A stretch of 64,000 bases of DNA from an uncultured Eubacteriales bacterium (GCA_900545925.1 URAZ01000013.1:1-64000), one strand, 5' to 3'; shown: positions 34,014-43,540, numbered from the stretch's first letter. Translations and numbers: made by a program. The notes: a model not told the origin generated them from the letters alone.

Positions 34014-34042
34014 AGTATAGCAGATTTGATTACAAATTGCAA
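34014..34042 (-). promoter_or_regulatory. Promoter of the SLH-lysozyme gene
   Basis: Minus strand TTGCAA (34042-34037), 17-nt spacer, TATACT (34019-34014), 37 nt before the GTG start. Confidence 0.65.
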
Positions 34043-34043
34043 C

Positions 34044-34066
34044 CGTTTGGGCGAAACAACCAAACG
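34044..34066 (-). terminator. Weak terminator after priA
   Basis: CGTTTGG / CCAAACG stem just beyond the priA stop on the minus strand, followed by a weak T-rich stretch. The stem is short. Confidence 0.4.
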
Positions 34067-34076
34067 ATACCGCATT

Positions 34077-36533
34077 TTATTGGTAGGAATTGACGTCGAT
34101 CAGAGCCGTGATGCCCTTATTGCGGCGATCCTTGGAGAACTCTGCGAGAATATATGCCAGCAGACGGCGGATGGCGGCGGAATTCCTGCAGACCAGCGTC
34201 AGCTGATAACGGTAGGAATAGTTGACGCGGGCGACGCTGGCCGGGGCAGGGCCGAGAAGTTGGGCCGGTTCGCGGCAGTAGGGTTCCTGCTGGAGATTGG
34301 CAGCCAACGCGTCGCGCAGGCGGACGCTGGCCTCGATCAGCCCGCGCTCCTCCAGTCCTGCGGCCGTAATGGTAAACAGATCGGAAAATGGCGGGCAGCT
34401 GCGCAGCTTCCGCATTTGCAGTTCCAGTTCGTAAAACGCGTCATAATCCTGCTTTGCGGCAAGCCGCAGCACAGGATGCTCCGGCGTCATGGTCTGAATC
34501 ATGGCGCAGCCCGCGTCTGCGCCGCGCCCGGAACGGCCGACGACCTGCGTAATGAGCGAAAACGTTGTCTCGGCGGCACGAAAATTGTCTACATACAGGC
34601 TCATGTCCGCGTCAATGACGCCGACGAGCGTGACGGATGGGAAATCAAGGCCCTTGGCAACCATCTGCGTGCCAAGCAGAATGGGAATCTGCTGTTCGCG
34701 GAATTTTTTCAGCATTGCCTCATGCCCGCCTGCGGCGGGTACGGTATCGGCGTCCATGCGCAGAACCTCCGTGTCGGGAAACAAGGCTTTCAGTTCCTGC
34801 TCGATCTTCTGCGTGCCGCTTCCGATGGCCTTCATCGCACCGCCGCATTTTTCACAGCGCGCATGTGCGGGCATGGTAAAGCCGCAGTAGTGGCACATCA
34901 GACGGCGGCCGGAGGAGTGGTACGTCAGATGGACGCTGCACCGCGGGCACTGCGGCACGTCACCGCAATCCATGCAGACCAGATACCGGCTGTTGCCGCG
35001 CCGGTTCAAAAACAGGATGGATTGTTTACCGTCCAAAATTGCGTCGCGGATGCCCTCTTCCAGTTCCCGGCTCAAGTCCAGATCATTGCCCGCGCGAAGT
35101 TCCTGCTTCATGTCGATGATACGCGCGTCGGGCAGCGCGCGTCCATTGTAGCGGGTCTTAAGCGTATAAAGGCTGTAAACACCTGTTTTGGCCAGATACA
35201 TCGTCTCGATGGACGGCGTGGCCGAGCCGAAAAGCACGAGTGCGCCCGCCCTCGCGCTGCGATAGAGCGCGATCTCCCGCGCGTGATAGCGCGGGGCGTT
35301 TTCAGATTTATATGTATGCTCCTGCTCCTCATCGAGGATAAGCAGACCGGGATTTTGAAGCGGTGCGAAGACCGCTGAGCGTGTGCCGACCACGACACGC
35401 GCCTCGCCGCGCGCAATGCGCCGCCACTCGTCATAGCGTTCGCCCACACGCAGACTCGAATGGAGCACAGCAACGGTTTTTCCAAAGTGCGCGGTCATTT
35501 TATGCAGCAGCTGTGGCGTGAGCGCAATCTCCGGCACGAGCAGCATGGCGGAGCGGCCCTTATCCAGCGCGCTTTGAATCAATGCAAGATAGACTGAGGT
35601 TTTGCCGCTGCCCGTCACGCCGTAGAGAAGCGCCGCGCCAGGCTTTTCCTGCTGCATCTGCCGGTTCAGGCCGTCGAAGGCAGCTTGCTGCTCTTCACTC
35701 AGCGTCAGCGGTCCGGCAGGCGGTACGGCCTCGCGCTTCGGGCTGCGCAGCTGCTCCTGTTCATGCGTTTCAATCAGGCCGAGCTTTGCAAGGCGCGAGA
35801 TGGTCTGCATACTCGCGCCGGTCAGGTCACACAACTCGCGGCAGGGACCGGCGCCGACGACACACAGCAGGCGCAGCAACGCGGCCTGCAGGGGTGCTGA
35901 AATCTGCTTTTTTGCAGCGAACTGTTCCGCTTCTTCCGCGCTCACGGCAAGCGCAGCGACCTTGATGGTTTTTTCGTTCGTTTTTTGCGTGAGTGAAGCG
36001 TCCTCACGCAGCAGACTGCGCTTTCGCAGCGCCTGCACGGCGGCGTCGAACGTCTGCGGAGATTCAAACTGCTGCCGGAGCGTCCGCTCCGGCGCGCTGC
36101 CACCGAGATCGGTCAGCAGCTGTATGAGCCTTGCCGCGCCGGAGTTTGCCATGCCGGGCGGCAGCTTGTCCTGCGCGCCGGATACGAGCGTCAGCGTCCG
36201 CTTTTCGTCGAACCAGAATCCGGCAGGAAGGATGGCCTTGACCGCGTCATAAAATGTGCAGAAATAGCGCTCTTTCATAAACACAGCAAGGCGAAGCTGG
36301 CTGTCCGTCAGAATCGGCGCGCCGTCGAGCGTGCGCTCGACGGCCTTGAGTCCTGACGGATCCCCTTCCTGCACGGATAAGACGACGCCCTCCGTCCGGC
36401 GGTTGCCGTGACCAAACGGAACAAGCACGCGCATCCCGGCCAGCAGCGGCATATCCTCCGGCACACGGTAGGAATAGGGCCTGTCAATGGCATAAACCGC
36501 TGCTGCAACAGCCAACTGTGCAATCATAGACAT
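34077..36533 (-). CDS. priA: Primosomal protein N' (replication restart helicase)
   Basis: An 818-aa PriA helicase. The Walker A motif GVTGSGKTSVYL is near residue 305, the Walker B box is LILDEEQEHTYKSE, and the zinc-binding region has CMDCGDVPQCPRC, CHYCG and CEKCGG (about 520-560). A superfamily 2 C-terminal helicase domain (GTQMVAKGLDFPSVTLVG) follows. The start MSMIAQLAV has AAAGGAGG eight bases upstream. Length is slightly above the E. coli 732 aa. It restarts stalled replication forks in the cytoplasm. Confidence 0.94.
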   Translation of the reverse strand: MSMIAQLAVAAAVYAIDRPYSYRVPEDMPLLAGMRVLVPFGHGNRRTEGVVLSVQEGDPSGLKAVERTLDGAPILTDSQLRLAVFMKERYFCTFYDAVKAILPAGFWFDEKRTLTLVSGAQDKLPPGMANSGAARLIQLLTDLGGSAPERTLRQQFESPQTFDAAVQALRKRSLLREDASLTQKTNEKTIKVAALAVSAEEAEQFAAKKQISAPLQAALLRLLCVVGAGPCRELCDLTGASMQTISRLAKLGLIETHEQEQLRSPKREAVPPAGPLTLSEEQQAAFDGLNRQMQQEKPGAALLYGVTGSGKTSVYLALIQSALDKGRSAMLLVPEIALTPQLLHKMTAHFGKTVAVLHSSLRVGERYDEWRRIARGEARVVVGTRSAVFAPLQNPGLLILDEEQEHTYKSENAPRYHAREIALYRSARAGALVLFGSATPSIETMYLAKTGVYSLYTLKTRYNGRALPDARIIDMKQELRAGNDLDLSRELEEGIRDAILDGKQSILFLNRRGNSRYLVCMDCGDVPQCPRCSVHLTYHSSGRRLMCHYCGFTMPAHARCEKCGGAMKAIGSGTQKIEQELKALFPDTEVLRMDADTVPAAGGHEAMLKKFREQQIPILLGTQMVAKGLDFPSVTLVGVIDADMSLYVDNFRAAETTFSLITQVVGRSGRGADAGCAMIQTMTPEHPVLRLAAKQDYDAFYELELQMRKLRSCPPFSDLFTITAAGLEERGLIEASVRLRDALAANLQQEPYCREPAQLLGPAPASVARVNYSYRYQLTLVCRNSAAIRRLLAYILAEFSKDRRNKGITALIDVNSYQ

Positions 36534-36579
36534 GACCTGTTCCTCCTTTGTCTGGTAAAATCGGGTTTCTCGGGGTGTG

Positions 36580-36837
36580 CCTCCGGCGGCCATATCTTTT
36601 CTCATGCAAGAGAAAAGATATGGAAGAGAAGCGTGCTTGGACACGGTGGGTGCGTACTGTGGGTGCAGTTCAGGCAAACACCAGGTTTTTAGGTGTCATG
36701 ACAACACAGAATCACCCCACGGGCGCCATGGTATGCGCCGCCTGTTACAGTACAGCCGAATTTGCGAGCAGTTACGGTTAAATATCTGCGGTAAATCAGC
36801 TTTGCGTTCAAAATTTATGGGGCAGTACGGATTCGCC
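36580..36837. repeat. Intergenic repeat family B, copy 2
   Basis: A 258-bp element, equal in length to the copy at 10098-10355, starting CCTCCGGCGGCCATATCTTTTC with a hairpin TATCTTTTCTC/GAGAAAAGATA and ending GCGTTCAAAATTTATG. It lies upstream of priA, next to a family A copy. Confidence 0.75.
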
Positions 36838-36846
36838 CAAGACTCT

Positions 36847-36952
36847 GTAGGGGCCGATGCCCACATCGGCTCGCGCAGTATGTGCCGTTTTTGCGGAAAT
36901 CTTCGGCGAACTTGTAACTTCCAAATGGGTCAATGTGGGCATCGACCCCTAC
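36847..36952. repeat. MITE-like repeat family A, copy 3
   Basis: A 106-bp element starting GTAGGGGCCGATGCCCACAT and ending in the slightly changed inverse CATCGACCCCTAC. It immediately follows repeat B2; no gene is seen in the 529-bp priA-rpoZ gap. Confidence 0.8.
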
Positions 36953-37017
36953 AACCAAGCGGGGAAGTGCATACGGATTTGACGCAAATTTTCATAAAAT
37001 TGAGTTCCTCCGCAGTA

Positions 37018-37054
37018 TTCAAAAGAACCGGCGCAGGCGGCTGGCCTGCGCCGG
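37018..37054 (-). terminator. Terminator after rpoZ
   Basis: CCGGCGCAGGC / GCCTGCGCCGG 11-bp stem followed on the minus strand by TTCTTTTGA. It ends the cdaA-to-rpoZ run, so priA probably has its own promoter. Confidence 0.75.
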
Positions 37055-37062
37055 AGTTTGGC

Positions 37063-37269
37063 TCAGTGTCTGTATTTATCGTCGAGCGTAGCCTTCAGCT
37101 GACCGTCGGCAACCTCGCGGATAGCGAGCGTGACGGGCTTTTCCTCGAGCGGCTCGTGCGTGAGTTCGGACTCGATGGACAGCTGACGCGCGCGGTGCGC
37201 GACCACATTGACAAGCAGATAGCGGCTGTCAACATTCTTAAGAAGTTCCGACATTGCGGGGTAAAGCAT
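37063..37269 (-). CDS. rpoZ: RNA polymerase omega subunit
   Basis: A 68-aa omega subunit (MLYPAMSELLKNVDSRYLLVN, then AHRARQLS). It helps assemble and stabilise the beta-prime subunit. The start overlaps the gmk stop (TAATG). The gmk-rpoZ order is the usual one in Firmicutes, which supports the call despite the short length. Confidence 0.9.
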   Translation of the reverse strand: MLYPAMSELLKNVDSRYLLVNVVAHRARQLSIESELTHEPLEEKPVTLAIREVADGQLKATLDDKYRH

Positions 37270-37865
37270 TAGAGTTCCTCCTTTATGCAATGGATACGAT
37301 CCATCATTTTACACTTTTCTGCAGTCATAATCGCAAGCAGCTCTTGTGCCGCATGCTCAACCGTATCGTTAACGACGAGATAGTCATATTGTCCGGCCTG
37401 GCTGTATTCCCATTTTGCCCGTTCCATGCGCTTTTCCATCAATTCCGGCGGTACATCGCCGCGGTTTTGCAGTCTGCGGCGAATTTCGGCCATTGACGGT
37501 GCAGTCAGGAAAACAAGAACTGCCTCCGGCAGACGCTTTTTGATATTCAGCGCACCAACTACGTCCACGTCCATCACAACGTCTGTTCCAGCTTCGAGCG
37601 CGGTCAGGATGGGTTTCAGAGGTGTGCCATAATAATTGCCGACATATTCGGCATGTTCTAGAAGTTCGCCCGCCGCGATCATCTGTTCAAACTGTGCACG
37701 GGTGACAAAATAATAGCTTTTGCCGTCGATTTCGCCGGGGCGCATGGGGCGGGAGGTTGCGGAGATCGAATACTGCACCCGGTCACGCAGCTGCATGACG
37801 CGGCTGAGCACGGAATTTTTTCCGACGCCGGAGGGGCCGGAGATCGCAAACAGTTTTCCCTTCAT
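37269..37865 (-). CDS. gmk: Guanylate kinase
   Basis: A 198-aa guanylate kinase converting GMP to GDP. The P-loop GPSGVGKNS is at about residues 10-17, with Lys17 and the GMP-binding TSRPMRPGEIDGKSYYF region after it. Overlapping ATGA with the remA stop and TAATG with the rpoZ start show a tight operon. Confidence 0.95.
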   Translation of the reverse strand: MKGKLFAISGPSGVGKNSVLSRVMQLRDRVQYSISATSRPMRPGEIDGKSYYFVTRAQFEQMIAAGELLEHAEYVGNYYGTPLKPILTALEAGTDVVMDVDVVGALNIKKRLPEAVLVFLTAPSMAEIRRRLQNRGDVPPELMEKRMERAKWEYSQAGQYDYLVVNDTVEHAAQELLAIMTAEKCKMMDRIHCIKEEL

Positions 37866-38125
37866 GGCTGCAAATTCGTCTCCTCCGATGTTTTTTCTTC
37901 CATACGCACGCAGATCGTCTCCGGTGTGACGGACGAGAGAATCACATGGTCGGTGTCCAGCAGCAGAACAGATTTCGTTCTACGGCCGAATGAGGCATCG
38001 AGCAGCATGCCGCGTTCCCGCGCCTCCTGCACGACGCGCTTGATGGGTGCGGAGTCGGGGCTGACGACAGCTAGGATCCGGGCGGCAGCGACAGCGTTGC
38101 CAAAGCCGATCGAAATAAGCTTCAT
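37862..38125 (-). CDS. remA: RemA family DNA-binding regulator (DUF370)
   Basis: An 87-aa protein of the RemA family, a ring-forming regulator of extracellular-matrix genes in Bacillus. Conserved features include MKLISIGFGNAV, PDSAPIKRVVQEARERG and DASFGRRTKSVLLLDTDHVILS. In this window it sits in the usual place just before gmk. Confidence 0.9.
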   Translation of the reverse strand: MKLISIGFGNAVAAARILAVVSPDSAPIKRVVQEARERGMLLDASFGRRTKSVLLLDTDHVILSSVTPETICVRMEEKTSEETNLQP

Positions 38126-38137
38126 GTCTGCCTCCTA

Positions 38138-39016
38138 TTATTCGATGTTCTGCGTCTGTTCGCGGATCTTTTCCAGTTCCGCCTTGAGATCGACGACGGT
38201 TCGGGCCTGTTCCAGATCGTTGCCCTTGGAGCCGATGGTGTTGGACTCGCGGTTGAATTCCTGAAGCAGGAAGTCCAGCTTGCGGCCAATGGGGCCGCCA
38301 GTTGTCAGCATCTGATCAAGCTGATTCAGATGGCTGCGCAGGCGGACCGTTTCTTCGTCTACGGCAATTTTGTCAGCATAGACGGCGGCTTCCTGCAAAA
38401 TACGGCCCTCGTCGATATTGGCTGCGCCGAGTACCTCCTGCATTTTCTCAGTCAGCCGGGCGCGATACTCCGCAAGTGTGACGGGGCTGCGCGCTTCAAC
38501 CTTTTCGACAAGAGACAACACTGTTTTCGCGCGGCTGCGAAGGTCGGCCTCCATGGCCGCGCCCTCTTTTTCGCGCATGGCGTTGAATTTGGCAAGCGCC
38601 TCCTTGACGACGGACAGGATATCGTCTGTCAGCTTCTGCTCGTCCTCTTCCTGTTTCTCAATCACAAAGACGTCAGGCATGCGGGACAGGGCCGTAACGG
38701 AAATGTCATCGCGCACGCCGTAATCTGCAGCGATGGACTTGAGCGCGGCGAGATACCCCTCCAGAACGGGCTTATTGAGTGCAATCTTGACGCTCGTATC
38801 CTCGGTGACATTAACGGTGATGAACATATCCAGCTTCCCGCGGTTCACGTTCGCCTTGATGAGCGCTTTGACGGCATCCTCCGCGAAGCCGTAGACACGC
38901 GGAAGCTTGACGTTCAAATCTAGATAGCGGTTGTTGACGGCCCGCAGTTCGACAGTGATTTCACGCCCGTCGATGTTTTTTTCTGCGCGGCCATAGCCGG
39001 TCATACTTCTAATCAC
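38138..39016 (-). CDS. yicC: YicC family endoribonuclease-like protein
   Basis: A 292-aa YicC/YloC family protein. The likely GTG start (39016; VIRSMTGYGRAE) has GGAGG seven bases upstream. It has the N-terminal MTGYGRAE signature, the RAVNNRYLDLNVKLPR motif and the C-terminal DUF1732 region with QLDQMLTTGGPIGRKLDFLLQEFNRE. YicC-family proteins are RNases involved in RNA turnover. Its place beside remA and gmk is typical of Clostridia. Confidence 0.9.
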   Translation of the reverse strand: MIRSMTGYGRAEKNIDGREITVELRAVNNRYLDLNVKLPRVYGFAEDAVKALIKANVNRGKLDMFITVNVTEDTSVKIALNKPVLEGYLAALKSIAADYGVRDDISVTALSRMPDVFVIEKQEEDEQKLTDDILSVVKEALAKFNAMREKEGAAMEADLRSRAKTVLSLVEKVEARSPVTLAEYRARLTEKMQEVLGAANIDEGRILQEAAVYADKIAVDEETVRLRSHLNQLDQMLTTGGPIGRKLDFLLQEFNRESNTIGSKGNDLEQARTVVDLKAELEKIREQTQNIE

Positions 39017-39035
39017 GTTATTTCCTCCATTTTCT

Positions 39036-40292
39036 TCAGGGCTGTTTATCCGGCTCATCCGCTGCGGCAAGCGTTGCGGCGATGGAATACTGTCCGATCG
39101 CTCCGGCAGAATCGAAGCCATCGACATAGACCGTGACCGGAACCTGGTACGTTCCCTCCTGCGTATAGCCGCTCATATCGGCGACGATACGGATGCTGTT
39201 CGCGGAGATCCGCGACGCGTCGGCCGCGTCGGCGCGAATGGTGACTTGCACCTGCTGGGACAGGCTCGTAGCCTTGAATTTTTCTTCGTCAACGCCAACG
39301 AACACAATATTCGTCGTGCGGAGTGTTTTGATCTGCTTACCCTTGATGGTGATCCGGACGGAAACAGTCTCCTCGCCGGAGACGTTCTTGGCCTCGTTCG
39401 GGATCAGAATGGCGCGCTCGACCGTTTCGTCGTTGCTCGGCAGCGTGGACAGATCGATGGGCTCAAGTTGGATTGAGTTGAGACCGTCGAGTACGGTGGA
39501 GTCGCCGGAGAGCGTGATGGCTTTGGGCTCGTAGTCCCAATCCAGATCGGAAAGCTTCGCGCCGCCGCCCTCGGTGAACTGCACCTCAATGGGCACAACT
39601 TTATATTTGACGATCTTCATTGTGACCTCGATCGTGTCGGAACTGAGCGTCAGCTGCGTCGGGTCAACCTGTGCGCCGTCCTTGTCCAGAAGCGTAATTG
39701 GGACGGATTCGGTGATGGTCTTATCCACGTTGCTGCGCTCAATGGTGATTGCAGCGTGATCGACGGTATTGACGACCGATTCAGGGCCCTCAATGGTAAT
39801 GGAATCAAAATCAAAGCTGGTGCTGTCGAGCATATAGCCCTCAGCGATCTTGACATTGGAGAAATCGCCCCGCACTTCGATCGGCTTGCGGATCTGACGC
39901 TCAACGGTAAAGGTGATGCTGGCAGGAGATTTATCCATTTTTGTGATGGACGAGGCGGATACGGCGCTGGGGAGCGTGATGTCGTAGGACATCGTGTAAT
40001 CCTTCGTGCTGCGCACCTTGGACACGTCGATCACAGCCTTGATCTCGTCTTTGTGCTGGTCAAGCGTTTTCAGATCGGCGTTTTTTCCATAGAAATGCAC
40101 GGAAACAAATTCCTGATAGTCGCCGGTAATGACAAGTCCGTGATCTTCGCGCAGAACTTCTGCGCCGGAAAATGTCACGGGAATATTGCCGATGGTCAGA
40201 TCAACATCCGGATTTACGACAGTCATGACGTAGACCCACAGACACATAGCTGCAAGGACGGAGATGATCAGAGAGAAGAGTTTACTTTTCAT
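39036..40292 (-). CDS. cdaR: CdaR/YbbR-domain regulator of CdaA
   Basis: A 418-aa membrane-anchored protein with an N-terminal helix (about 5-25) and repeated YbbR-type beta domains over the remaining extracellular part. CdaR regulates the diadenylate cyclase CdaA encoded directly before it. Its ATG (40292) lies 11 bases inside the cdaA gene, so the two are coupled. The usual third partner glmM is not next to it here. Confidence 0.9.
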   Translation of the reverse strand: MKSKLFSLIISVLAAMCLWVYVMTVVNPDVDLTIGNIPVTFSGAEVLREDHGLVITGDYQEFVSVHFYGKNADLKTLDQHKDEIKAVIDVSKVRSTKDYTMSYDITLPSAVSASSITKMDKSPASITFTVERQIRKPIEVRGDFSNVKIAEGYMLDSTSFDFDSITIEGPESVVNTVDHAAITIERSNVDKTITESVPITLLDKDGAQVDPTQLTLSSDTIEVTMKIVKYKVVPIEVQFTEGGGAKLSDLDWDYEPKAITLSGDSTVLDGLNSIQLEPIDLSTLPSNDETVERAILIPNEAKNVSGEETVSVRITIKGKQIKTLRTTNIVFVGVDEEKFKATSLSQQVQVTIRADAADASRISANSIRIVADMSGYTQEGTYQVPVTVYVDGFDSAGAIGQYSIAATLAAADEPDKQP

Positions 40293-41151
40293 TGGAACCG
40301 TCCTTCCTGCTGAAGCATGCGGCGAGTCTCTTGAGCAGCGTCTTATTCTCCGTTTCGTCCGCAATCAGTTCGTTGGACAGCAGCTTCTGCAGCGTCTGGG
40401 GAGCCAAATGGCGCTTGAGCATGCCGCCGATGGCGACGGAAATCGTCCCGTTTTCCTCCGAAACAATCACGACCACGGCATCGGAGACTTCACTCGTGCC
40501 GACACCCGCGCGGTGACGCGTGCCGAGGTCGCTCGGCAGGTGCGGATTGTCGCTCAGCGGCATGACACAGCCGGCTGCGGCCACACGTCCGCCTCGGACA
40601 ATGACAGCGCCGTCGTGCAGAGGAGAGTTTTTAAAGAAAAGGTTGCGCAGCAGCTGCTCAGACAGCTGTGCGTCAACAATGGTGCCGGTCTTGAAATAGT
40701 CGTCAAGCGGCGTCTCGCGCTCAAATACAAGCAGAACGCCGACGCGTTCACGCGACATGATCTCGCAGGCCTGCACCGTGGCGGCAACGGCGCTCTGTTC
40801 GATGGAAGCGCCTGCCTCGGTCGAGAGCAGATGGAAATGCAGCTGCGCGCCGACACGCTCGAGTGCACGGCGAAGTTCCGGCTGGAACACGATGATGAGC
40901 GCGATCGCGCCGACCTCGAGGATCTTGTTGAGCAGCCAGTTTAATGTATAGAGATTCAGCACATCCGTCAGCAGCGTGATTGCCAGCAGCAGCAAAATCG
41001 CGCGAGCCACACGCGCTGCGCTCGTCGAGCGGATCAGACGAAGGAGCGAATAGAAAATTATCGAAACGACCAGGATATCGACAATATCTGAAATCCCGAT
41101 GGCAGGGACCTGATACAGAAGATTCTGGAAGAATTCACGGATCGTAGCCAT
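40282..41151 (-). CDS. cdaA: Diadenylate cyclase CdaA
   Basis: A 289-aa membrane c-di-AMP synthase. Three N-terminal transmembrane helices (about residues 10-80) precede the DAC domain with the DGA motif (SPLHDGAVIV) and the RHR motif (LGTRHRAGVG). It makes the essential second messenger c-di-AMP from two ATP. The ATG at 41151 is preferred; further in-frame starts lie upstream at 41175 and beyond. A promoter fits at 41189-41217. Confidence 0.93.
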   Translation of the reverse strand: MATIREFFQNLLYQVPAIGISDIVDILVVSIIFYSLLRLIRSTSAARVARAILLLLAITLLTDVLNLYTLNWLLNKILEVGAIALIIVFQPELRRALERVGAQLHFHLLSTEAGASIEQSAVAATVQACEIMSRERVGVLLVFERETPLDDYFKTGTIVDAQLSEQLLRNLFFKNSPLHDGAVIVRGGRVAAAGCVMPLSDNPHLPSDLGTRHRAGVGTSEVSDAVVVIVSEENGTISVAIGGMLKRHLAPQTLQKLLSNELIADETENKTLLKRLAACFSRKDGSNEK

Positions 41152-41188
41152 AGAGTCATTCTCCCATTGATACATATAATTATGGTAA

Positions 41189-41217
41189 ATTATACTCCAA
41201 ATTCTCCGCCTGCGCAA
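41189..41217 (-). promoter_or_regulatory. Promoter of the cdaA operon
   Basis: Minus strand TTGCGC (41217-41212), 17-nt spacer, TATAAT (41194-41189), about 38 nt before the cdaA ATG. Confidence 0.65.
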
Positions 41218-41290
41218 GTCCATGCGGGAAGAAAGTTTTAGGGAAGTTTTCTCCAGCTGCTGCGGGGCTTCTGAGCCTGCACTGTGCTGC

Positions 41291-43456
41291 TTATTTGACG
41301 CCCTTCATTGTCAGACTGAGCCGGCCGCGCTTCTGATCGACATCCAGAACGGCGACCTTAACCACGTCGCCGACCGCAACGACCTCGGATGGATGCTTGA
41401 TAAATTTATTGCTGACCTGAGAAATGTGTACCAGACCGTCCTGGTGGACGCCGATATCGACGAATACGCCGAAATCAATGACATTGCGCACCGTTCCGCT
41501 GAGCACCATGCCGGGCTTGAGATCCTTCAGTTCCAAAACATCCGTGCGCAGAATCGGTGCGGGCAGTTCGTCGCGCGGGTCGCGGCCGGGTTTGACAAGT
41601 TCCTTGACGATGTCCTGCAGCGTCGGCACACCGACACCGCATGCGGCTGCGGCCTTTTCCGCGCCGTAGGCGCGAAGCTTATCGGGGAGCAGCGCCATTT
41701 CCGGCTTGCCTGCATTTTTAAGGTCAACATCCAGCAACTCTGCCAGCTTTTTCGCCGCGTCGTAGCTTTCCGGGTGCACGCCGGTGCGGTCAAGCACCTG
41801 CTTGCTTTCCGGTACACGCAAAAAGCCTGCGCACTGCTCAAATGCCTTCGGCCCCAGCTTCGGCACCTTTTTGATCTGCGCGCGCGAGGTGAACGCACCG
41901 TTTTCTTCGCGGTAGGCGACGATATTCTTTGCCGTTGTCGCGTTGAGCCCCGCAACCCGCTTCAAAAGGGGAGCGGAGGCCGTGTTCAGATCGACGCCGA
42001 CGGCGTTAACGCAGGCCTCGACCACGCCGCCGAGTGCGGCGTCGAGTTCCTTTTCCGGCATATCATGCTGATACTGTCCGACACCGATCGCCTTCGGATC
42101 GATTTTCACCAGTTCCGCCAGCGGATCCTGCAGCCGGCGCGCGATGGATACCGCCGAGCGCAGGTTCACATCATACTGAGGGAATTCCTCCGCCGCCAGC
42201 TTCGACGCGGAATAGACGGACGCGCCCGCCTCGTTGACGATCATATAGGAAACGCCGCCGCCAAGCTTATGGATCATCTCGACGGCCATGGCCTCCGTCT
42301 CACGCGAGGCCGTGCCGTTGCCGATGGCAAGATGGCGCACATTGTCCTTTTTGATGAGCTGTGAAAGCTTTGCAATCGCGTCCTGCTTCTGCTTTTCGCC
42401 GAACGTCGGGTAAACGACTGTGGTGTCAAGCACCTTGCCTGTCTCATCCACAACGGCAACCTTGCAGCCATGGCTGTAGCCTGGGTCGAGGCCCATCGTG
42501 ACCGCACCTTTTACAGGCGGCTGCATGAGAAGCGGGCGCAGATTGAGAGCAAAATTATGGATGGCCTGTTCGTTGGCCATGTCGGTCAGCGCCGTGCGCA
42601 GTTCACGCTCCATGCTGGGCTCTAAAAGCCGGTCATAGCTGTCATCGCAGACGGATTTCATGAATTCCATCGCCGGACTGCCGGGCCGCACAACGCCGCG
42701 CCGTATGCACTGCAGCGCCTCGTTGCGGTCAACGGCCAAGCTGACCTTCAAGGCACCCTCACGTTCGCCGCGGTTGAGCGCCAGAACCTGATGGCTCTGC
42801 AGGCGGGAAATCGGCTGAGAAAACTCAAAATACTGCCGGTAGACGGCGGTTTTCTCGTCCTCCTCGTCCTTTGCCGCAGCTGACTGCGCTGTACCGCGGC
42901 GGTTCATGAGTGCGCGCAGGCTCTTGCGCACCTCCGCGTCATCCGAAATACGCTCGGCGAGAATGTCCGACGCGCCAGTCAGCGCGTCTTCAATCGTCTC
43001 CACGCCCTTTTCAGGGTCGATGTACGCCTGCGCCAGCATCTCTGGTGCGTCCATTTTCAGCGTCTGCGCAAAAATTGCGTCTGCCAATGGTTCGAGTCCC
43101 TTTTCTTTCGCAATGGTCGCGCGCGTGCGGCGCTTGGGCTTGTAGGGCCGGTAGAGGTCTTCCACCTCGGCCAGCGTTTTTGCCTCGTCGATGGCCTTTG
43201 CCAGTTCGTCCGTTAGCTTTTCCTGCGCTTCGATGGAGGATTTGACCTCCTCGCGCCGCTGGGCGAGATTGCGCAGATATTGAAGCCGTGTTTCGAGCGT
43301 CCGGAGTGCCGTGTCATCCATCGCGCCGTGCTGTTCCTTGCGGTAGCGGGCGATAAACGGAATGGTGTTGCCCTCGTCCAGCAGGGCGATGACGTTTTCG
43401 ATATATTCCTGTTTGCAGTTTAATTCCTGCGCCAAAATCTGAGAGATCGTTTGCAT
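41291..43456 (-). CDS. tex: Tex family S1 RNA-binding transcription protein
   Basis: A 721-aa Tex protein. It has the N-terminal helix-turn-helix and middle region (NTIPFIARYRKE), a YqgF-like nuclease-fold domain (MGLDPGYSHGCKVAVVD), helix-hairpin-helix segments (LNTASAPLLKRVAGLN) and a C-terminal S1 domain (LKPGMVLSGTVRNVIDFGVFVDIGVHQDG). Full length for the family. Divergently transcribed from the yjjG gene, with overlapping promoters. Confidence 0.93.
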   Translation of the reverse strand: MQTISQILAQELNCKQEYIENVIALLDEGNTIPFIARYRKEQHGAMDDTALRTLETRLQYLRNLAQRREEVKSSIEAQEKLTDELAKAIDEAKTLAEVEDLYRPYKPKRRTRATIAKEKGLEPLADAIFAQTLKMDAPEMLAQAYIDPEKGVETIEDALTGASDILAERISDDAEVRKSLRALMNRRGTAQSAAAKDEEDEKTAVYRQYFEFSQPISRLQSHQVLALNRGEREGALKVSLAVDRNEALQCIRRGVVRPGSPAMEFMKSVCDDSYDRLLEPSMERELRTALTDMANEQAIHNFALNLRPLLMQPPVKGAVTMGLDPGYSHGCKVAVVDETGKVLDTTVVYPTFGEKQKQDAIAKLSQLIKKDNVRHLAIGNGTASRETEAMAVEMIHKLGGGVSYMIVNEAGASVYSASKLAAEEFPQYDVNLRSAVSIARRLQDPLAELVKIDPKAIGVGQYQHDMPEKELDAALGGVVEACVNAVGVDLNTASAPLLKRVAGLNATTAKNIVAYREENGAFTSRAQIKKVPKLGPKAFEQCAGFLRVPESKQVLDRTGVHPESYDAAKKLAELLDVDLKNAGKPEMALLPDKLRAYGAEKAAAACGVGVPTLQDIVKELVKPGRDPRDELPAPILRTDVLELKDLKPGMVLSGTVRNVIDFGVFVDIGVHQDGLVHISQVSNKFIKHPSEVVAVGDVVKVAVLDVDQKRGRLSLTMKGVK

Positions 43457-43482
43457 GGGATGCTCCTTTTGTAAAAATCTTT

Positions 43483-43514
43483 TTGTATTGTATCACAAAT
43501 CATGCTACAATCAA
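43483..43514. promoter_or_regulatory. Overlapping divergent promoters for tex and yjjG
   Basis: Plus strand TTGTAT (43483-43488), 17-nt spacer, TACAAT (43506-43511). Minus strand TTGATT (43514-43509), 16-nt spacer, TACAAT (43492-43487). The two promoters share almost the same DNA, so polymerase binding to one should exclude the other. Confidence 0.6.
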
Positions 43515-43540
43515 ACAAAAAACTGTGGGAGGATTCCGAT

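Noticed and set aside
32628..35378. A 916-codon open frame on the plus strand across the lysozyme and priA genes
   Set aside because: It is the antisense of two well-supported genes with clear domains, its product has no recognisable motif, and GC-rich codons often leave such shadow frames open.
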